Shown: positions 23,514-28,122 of the stretch, one piece after another | Numbering within the stretch: the stretch's first letter is position 1 | Layout: each line of letters starts with the position of its first letter | Source: CAZNLS01 sp964573895 | GTDB taxonomy: Bacteria; Acidobacteriota; Aminicenantia; UBA2199 | Direction: 5' to 3' | Assembly: GCA_964573895.1 (NCBI GenBank) | Contig: CAZNLS010000024.1 | Location: 1 to 28,122, forward strand | Length of the DNA: 28,122 nt | The notes under the pieces: generated by a model | Databases searched by the model: none | What the model was told of the DNA's origin: nothing | The model's input: the letters and a program-made list of their open reading frames with translations, nothing else | Program-made: the position numbers and the translations under genes

Positions 23514-24308
23514 ATGAGAAAGTATTTTTCTGTGAACAATTATAGAACGCCTTCCGACAGTCGGCGCTACTTTGGAGACCTTCTTCTGCTAAAATCAAGG
23601 ATCTATTTTTATCTTCTTCTTCTAAAACGTATCTTATGGGGAAGTTTTGTCGCTAAAAAGGGAAAATATACAATGGAATACTGGACAAAGTCATCTTATG
23701 ATACTTTCGTAGATCTTGAGGGGTGCGGAATTAAATTTGATTTCACGGGTATTGATAATCTGAAGAAATTAGACAGGAGTGTAGTATTTATTGGAAATCA
23801 CATGAGTAATCTTGAAACATTTATACTGCCTTCACTAATTGCACCATATAAACCGATAACATTCGTGATAAAGGCGAGCCTGATTAAGATCCCGTTTTTT
23901 GGTGCGATTATGAGATCAACCAAACCGATTTGTGTTGGAAGAACAAATCCAAAGAGAGATTTAAAATATGTATTAAAACATAGCATCGAAAATTTAAATA
24001 AAGGAATTTCAGTAATTATTTTTCCGCAAAGTACAAGAGCTTCCGGGTTTTCATTAAACCGTTTTAACAGTCTCGGTGTTAAGATCGCAGCGAAAGCAGG
24101 AGTATATGCAGTCCCTCTTGCATTAAAGACCGATGCTCTTGAAAAGGGGAAAATTATTAAGGAGTTTGGGAAACTAAACCGGGGAAAGACCGTATATATC
24201 AGCATTGGAAAACCGGTGAAGATAAAAGGAAACGGAAAAGAGCAGCACAAAATGATCACAGATTATATTGCATCTCAACTGGCGGGATGGGGAGTGACTG
24301 TTAATTGA
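23514..24308 (+). CDS. Lysophospholipid/1-acylglycerol-3-phosphate acyltransferase (PlsC-like, variant active-site motifs)
   Basis: Membrane-associated acyltransferase of 264 residues, probably adding an acyl chain to lysophosphatidic acid or a similar lipid. The family's H-x4-D motif appears as 'NHMSNLE' (95-101), with Glu101 in place of Asp. The second motif, usually F-P-E-G-T-R-S, is 'FPQSTRAS' (170-177). The third proline motif is 'VPLALKTDA' (200-208). All three lie at the right spacing, so this looks like a variant clade and not a decayed gene. A hydrophobic N-terminal helix (about 22-44) may anchor it. The ATG at 23514 sits right behind a consensus promoter. An internal ATG (residue 54) has no better ribosome-binding site. 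It lies 19 bases before prc. Confidence 0.85.
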   Translation: MRKYFSVNNYRTPSDSRRYFGDLLLLKSRIYFYLLLLKRILWGSFVAKKGKYTMEYWTKSSYDTFVDLEGCGIKFDFTGIDNLKKLDRSVVFIGNHMSNLETFILPSLIAPYKPITFVIKASLIKIPFFGAIMRSTKPICVGRTNPKRDLKYVLKHSIENLNKGISVIIFPQSTRASGFSLNRFNSLGVKIAAKAGVYAVPLALKTDALEKGKIIKEFGKLNRGKTVYISIGKPVKIKGNGKEQHKMITDYIASQLAGWGVTVN

Positions 24309-24327
24309 ATAGAGGATCGGAGGAAAT

Positions 24328-26433
24328 ATGAAAATTAAAATAACAATTCTTTTAATACTAATAATATTATTCGCAGCAACAGATACATCAGGTTTTAATC
24401 CCAGTACTGAAAAAGTACTGCTTCAGCTTATGTACAGAGGGCTTGAATCCTGGCATTTCAGCAATAAAAGAATCGACAACACTTTTTCCAGCCAGGGCTT
24501 CAACGAATATCTGAAGTTTTTAGATTATAACAAACATTTTTTTCTCAAAGAGGATATAGACAATTTTTCCAGGTATAAATACCTTATTGATGATGAGCTC
24601 TCTAACGGAGAACCCGATTTTATGAGTGTCGCAACCCAAACAGCTGTTAAAAGAATAAAGAAAGTTTTGAACCTGGTTAAATTATATACTAATAAACCCT
24701 TTGATTTGCAGAATGATGAAAAAATTATTCTCGATCCTGACAAGCGGGACTATTTAATAACTGAGAAGGAGCAGAGTGAATACTGGAGGAAACTTCTTAA
24801 ATATAACACCTTAAACAGATACGTTAATTATGTAATTTCAAAAAAAGTAAAGAAAAGGGCACTCATAGATAAATCCATTGAAAAAAAAGCTCGTGAAGAA
24901 GTGAGAAAAAGTTATCTTTACAGGTTAAACAGAATGTTAAAAACATTCAGTAAAGACGGACTATTTCTTTTCCTGAATTCATTAACTCAGGTTCTTGATC
25001 CCCATACAAGCTATTTCCCGCCTAAACAGCTCCAGGACTTTGATATTGAGATGACAGGAAAGCTTGAGGGTATAGGTGCTCTTCTCGGTGAAAGTCAGGG
25101 ATTCATAAAAGTCGTTAGGATTATTCCCGGAGGTCCATCATGGAAACAGAAAAAGCTGATGGCGGGAGACGTCATTCTCAGTGTTGCTCAGAAGAATCAG
25201 GAAGCTGTAGATATAACCGGAATGCGGATAACTGATGCCGTAAAACTAATCAGAGGGAAAAAGGGAACACTTGTTACTCTGTCGGTAAAAAAACCTGATG
25301 GTAGGATTTTTTCAATTCCAATTGTCAGGGATGTTGTGACAATCGAAGAAACTTTTGCCAAATCTGTAATCATATCCGAATCTGAGAGCGGCAGGAAATT
25401 TGGATATATACTTCTCCCGGGTTTCTACAACGATTTTAGAAATAAAGACGGTAGAAAGTCTTCTGAAGATGTAAAAAGAGAGATCATTAAACTCAATAAG
25501 AGTAATATATCCGGATTAATACTGGATTTGAGAAATAACAGCGGCGGTGCTCTTAGAGATGCTGTAAAGCTCGCCGGACTCTTTATTAAAGAGGGACCGA
25601 TAGTCCAGACGAAAAGCAAATATGCCGGGAAAAGAGTTTTAAATGACCCGGATAAGAATATACTTTTCTCAAAACCTCTAATTGTACTTGTAAATACTCT
25701 GAGTGCCTCAGCATCGGAAATAGTGGCTGCAGCACTGCAGGATTATAAAAGAGCTGTTATCGTCGGGGGAAAACACTCTTTCGGAAAGGGCACAGTCCAG
25801 ATGATGATAGACCTGAATAGATTTGTCAAAGACAGAAAGATCAGATCAACTCCACTTGGTGCATTGAAAATAACAATTCAAAAATTTTATCGGATCACAG
25901 GTGAATCAAATCAGTATACAGGAGTTGTTCCGGATATAATTCTTCCAGCCAGAATTGATCACCTTGAAATCGGAGAAAAATACTATGACCACCCTTTGAA
26001 GCCCGATCGGATATCTCCAATAAAGTTTATGAAATGGGGATCAATTGCTGACCTGAATGAACTAAGAAAAAGGAGTATGTCAAGGGTTAAGACAGATCCG
26101 TCTTTCAAAATCATCGGGCAGTATATATCAAAAATTAAAGAGAGAGATAAGGATGATACTATAAGCCTGAATTTTAAGACAGCTTTACTGAAAAGGGAAA
26201 AACTAAATAAAGAGATGGAAAAAATTAATAAAAAAATGAATGTTTTGCTTAATTATAATCTTGTGTCAACAATTTCCGGAGAGATTTTCAAGTCGGAAAA
26301 ACTTAAAAAGATAACTATTGCAAACGAAAAAGACTGGTTTAAAAGAATAGAGCAGGACCCATATATTAAAGAATCCCTCTCAATTCTGAAAGATATTCTT
26401 AAAACGGGAAAGGTCAAGCTATCAAAAAAGTAG
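24328..26433 (+). CDS. prc: Carboxy-terminal processing protease Prc/Tsp (peptidase family S41)
   Basis: Periplasmic protease that degrades or trims proteins from their C-terminus and in other bacteria controls peptidoglycan hydrolases. The 701 residues have a signal peptide (1-22) and a helical N-terminal domain ending in 'SLTQVLDPHTSYFPP' (218-232). A PDZ domain (about 240-325) contains 'GIGALLG' and 'AGDVILSV'. In the S41 catalytic core, Ser461 in 'LSASASEI' and Lys487 in 'FGKGTVQ' form the Ser-Lys dyad. One extra residue lies between them compared with E. coli Tsp. The C-terminal helical region (from about 560) resembles the Tsp C-terminal domain. GGAGG precedes the ATG by four bases. It is the second gene after the plsC-like gene. 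Confidence 0.95.
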   Translation: MKIKITILLILIILFAATDTSGFNPSTEKVLLQLMYRGLESWHFSNKRIDNTFSSQGFNEYLKFLDYNKHFFLKEDIDNFSRYKYLIDDELSNGEPDFMSVATQTAVKRIKKVLNLVKLYTNKPFDLQNDEKIILDPDKRDYLITEKEQSEYWRKLLKYNTLNRYVNYVISKKVKKRALIDKSIEKKAREEVRKSYLYRLNRMLKTFSKDGLFLFLNSLTQVLDPHTSYFPPKQLQDFDIEMTGKLEGIGALLGESQGFIKVVRIIPGGPSWKQKKLMAGDVILSVAQKNQEAVDITGMRITDAVKLIRGKKGTLVTLSVKKPDGRIFSIPIVRDVVTIEETFAKSVIISESESGRKFGYILLPGFYNDFRNKDGRKSSEDVKREIIKLNKSNISGLILDLRNNSGGALRDAVKLAGLFIKEGPIVQTKSKYAGKRVLNDPDKNILFSKPLIVLVNTLSASASEIVAAALQDYKRAVIVGGKHSFGKGTVQMMIDLNRFVKDRKIRSTPLGALKITIQKFYRITGESNQYTGVVPDIILPARIDHLEIGEKYYDHPLKPDRISPIKFMKWGSIADLNELRKRSMSRVKTDPSFKIIGQYISKIKERDKDDTISLNFKTALLKREKLNKEMEKINKKMNVLLNYNLVSTISGEIFKSEKLKKITIANEKDWFKRIEQDPYIKESLSILKDILKTGKVKLSKK

Positions 26434-26438
26434 AATTA

Positions 26439-26458
26439 TTCCGCAAATTGATGTGGAA
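26439..26458. terminator. Hairpin between convergent prc and TPR genes
   Basis: TTCCGCA and TGTGGAA pair around a six-base loop (AATTGA), with one mismatch that is a G-U wobble on one strand. It fills the 27-bp gap between the stops, so it could terminate both transcripts. It lacks a long T run, hence moderate confidence. Confidence 0.45.
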
Positions 26459-26460
26459 AG

Positions 26461-28122
26461 TTATTTGACATCTAACTTCTTGTTTACAAGTCTGATCATA
26501 TCTTTTATAAGAGGTTGATTTTTATCAAGTGAGATTGATGAATTCAGAACCTTTTTTGCTTCCTTATACTCTTTAAGGTTAAAGAAAGTGTAACCGAGAA
26601 GATTAAGTACTCTGAGATCGCTATTATATATTTTGTTTGCAGCAAGCAGTTCGGAAAGAGCTTTCTCATAATTCTTCATTCCAAACAGGGCAGAACCCTT
26701 GATATATCTGTATTCAAACCGATATTTTTCACTGTTTTTTATTTCCTCGGCTTTTACAAGGACTTTCGTATACTCCTTCATTTTAATAAGCAGCAGAAGC
26801 AGTCTTACCTTACCCTCGGTAAACCCGGGATTATCTGTAACAGCTTTTTCGAAATGAGATACAGCTGACTTAGTATTTCCAAGATTTTCATATTGAATAC
26901 CGAGTATGTAGTCAAAATAGTATGGATTCTCAATCCTTGATCGTTTGAAGGTTTCAAATGGATAGTTTACATTTGCCGTTGGAGCAATAGTGAACCTGCC
27001 TGATTTGCTATCAATGATATTTTTCCCATTTCCGATAAGTTTTACTGTATATCTGTAATAGTCGGAGAACAATCCTGAATCTGTTATAGGTACTGTAATG
27101 TTCATATTTTTTACATATTTTTTTTCATTTAATTTTATTGTTTTCTTACTTTTGAATTTGTTTCTTGAACCGAGTCCGAAGACTTCATATTCAATCCTGC
27201 CATTTTTCCAGATCTGTTCAGTTAATCCATACGCACCTGTATACAAAATCGGAATAGATTTAACTTTAAAAACTTTTTCGGTATCGAAAAAAAGTTTACT
27301 TCCATTCAAATAATATGGAAAGAAAAAATTGTCAGGCTGTTTTTCAATTTTGTAACCTACCACAGGTTTTGTCAAAAAGGGAGGAGATTCCGGACCTGAC
27401 ACTTTTAAATTATTATCAAAATATGAAAACTGTTTGCCAATAGTATTCTGAACAAAAACAACCAGTTTGTATTCCCCGGGAGCTATTGGAAATATGTCAT
27501 GAATTTCAACTCCTTTTCTAAAAGCTCCGACATTTTTCTCTTCAACATAAAAATCAAAATTTTTGGAATATTGATATATGAATTTGTCACCTTTTTTCAG
27601 GCTGACGGTTAATTTAAAGTTGAAAAAATATTTATCATTTTTCTTTGAGTATCCCAGAGAGATCATTTTTGGTTTTATTGATATGTTCACAAAACTAAAG
27701 TTGAACCGGGGATATTTGTACACTCTGACTGAGTGGGTATTTTCTATATAATTGATAGATGAGTTGATATCAACAAATCCCTTATAGTTAAGAAAATTTG
27801 TTGCATAGTTGGCATTAATATTTCTTTTCGGTGACTCATATATATTTGATAGGATTAGATTTGCTCTCAAAGAGGGGCTTAGACCGGGTGACTGGTCATT
27901 GGGAACCATGGATACTGCAGGATCGGCTAATCCCGGAGCAAGTTCTTTAATTTTCTTATAAAGTGCATTAAAGTCCTGAGTATCAACCGGATCCCAGTTG
28001 ATTAAAAGAGCCTGGGGACCATTCTGGGCCGGACTGTAAAGTTTCCATTCTGTTGTGTTACTTTGTTTAACAAATGTTATATTGAAATATGTCAGGAGTC
28101 TCTTTCTCTTATCTCTGATATG
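26461..28122 (-). CDS. TPR-repeat protein, N-terminus beyond the right edge
   Basis: The frame is open from the stop at 26461 to the window edge, giving 553 residues. The Met at 27909 is internal: 71 further in-frame residues lie before it, including 'WKLYSPAQNGPQALLINWDP'. The visible part has three regions. First is a stretch ending in a Pro/Gly-rich segment ('PNDQSPGLSPSL'). Then come about 300 residues of beta-strand-like sequence, possibly Ig-like or carbohydrate-binding-like domains ('GEYKLVVFVQNTIGKQFSYFDN'). Last are four C-terminal tetratricopeptide repeats (about the last 150 residues, e.g. 'FDYILGIQYENLGNTKSAVSHFEKAV'). The layout recalls GWxTD-domain proteins of Aminicenantes-like bacteria, but the GWxTD part would lie outside the window, so this is a guess. 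It is probably exported. Confidence 0.85.
   Translation of the reverse strand, partial: HIRDKRKRLLTYFNITFVKQSNTTEWKLYSPAQNGPQALLINWDPVDTQDFNALYKKIKELAPGLADPAVSMVPNDQSPGLSPSLRANLILSNIYESPKRNINANYATNFLNYKGFVDINSSINYIENTHSVRVYKYPRFNFSFVNISIKPKMISLGYSKKNDKYFFNFKLTVSLKKGDKFIYQYSKNFDFYVEEKNVGAFRKGVEIHDIFPIAPGEYKLVVFVQNTIGKQFSYFDNNLKVSGPESPPFLTKPVVGYKIEKQPDNFFFPYYLNGSKLFFDTEKVFKVKSIPILYTGAYGLTEQIWKNGRIEYEVFGLGSRNKFKSKKTIKLNEKKYVKNMNITVPITDSGLFSDYYRYTVKLIGNGKNIIDSKSGRFTIAPTANVNYPFETFKRSRIENPYYFDYILGIQYENLGNTKSAVSHFEKAVTDNPGFTEGKVRLLLLLIKMKEYTKVLVKAEEIKNSEKYRFEYRYIKGSALFGMKNYEKALSELLAANKIYNSDLRVLNLLGYTFFNLKEYKEAKKVLNSSISLDKNQPLIKDMIRLVNKKLDVK

Noticed and set aside
1..28122. CRISPR arrays, insertion sequences, tRNA or rRNA genes, prophage or defence islands
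   Set aside because: I saw no regularly spaced repeats, transposase or integrase sequences, cloverleaf genes or phage genes on either strand.

Overview
The window is AT-rich DNA from a bacterium with two membranes. Genes are packed on both strands with short gaps. It encodes an RND efflux system (membrane fusion protein plus two permeases), a Wzm/Wzt-type polysaccharide exporter, a periplasmic-type DsbD, a Prc/Tsp protease and several exported TPR proteins. A rubrerythrin-like protein, a rubredoxin and a half-size ferritin-like protein suggest an anaerobe or microaerophile coping with oxygen. The overall style, including the TPR protein at the right edge, reminds me of Aminicenantes/Acidobacteriota-type genomes. 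That placement is a guess from gene style; no marker gene fixes it. No tRNA, rRNA, CRISPR array or insertion sequence was found, and no gap between genes exceeds 300 bases.

Layout. Positions 1-2890 (minus strand) are a surface-polysaccharide block: ABC permease, ABC ATPase with a C-terminal Wzt-like domain, and a glycosyltransferase cut by the left edge. Positions 3007-7969 (minus) are an envelope housekeeping operon in the order uppS, cdsA, dxr, rseP, putative lipoprotein, ftsB/divIC-like. It makes the undecaprenyl carrier, CDP-diacylglycerol and MEP-pathway isoprenoid precursor, and carries out regulated intramembrane proteolysis and septum assembly. A divergent gene at 8115 encodes an exported, lysine-rich, TPR-like protein. 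Positions 9550-17193 (plus) are the RND operon, whose three genes overlap end to start.

Positions 17215-19021 (minus) are a redox and oxygen-defence cluster: rubrerythrin-like protein, stand-alone rubredoxin (53 aa), a cytochrome b5-like/DUF2231 membrane fusion and a half-size ferritin-like protein. A dihydroorotate-dehydrogenase-like flavoprotein (plus) then converges on a dsbD-sthA operon (minus). Divergent from dsbD is a plsC-like acyltransferase followed by prc (plus). Prc converges on a TPR protein that runs off the right edge.

The most unusual pattern is in translation starts. uppS, dsbD, the plsC-like gene and probably the ABC permease have a TATAAT box only 6-8 nt before an ATG. Three of them have no Shine-Dalgarno sequence, and the plsC-like gene has at most a misplaced AAGG. 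They look like leaderless messages. The genes that start at TTG, by contrast, have clear Shine-Dalgarno sequences.
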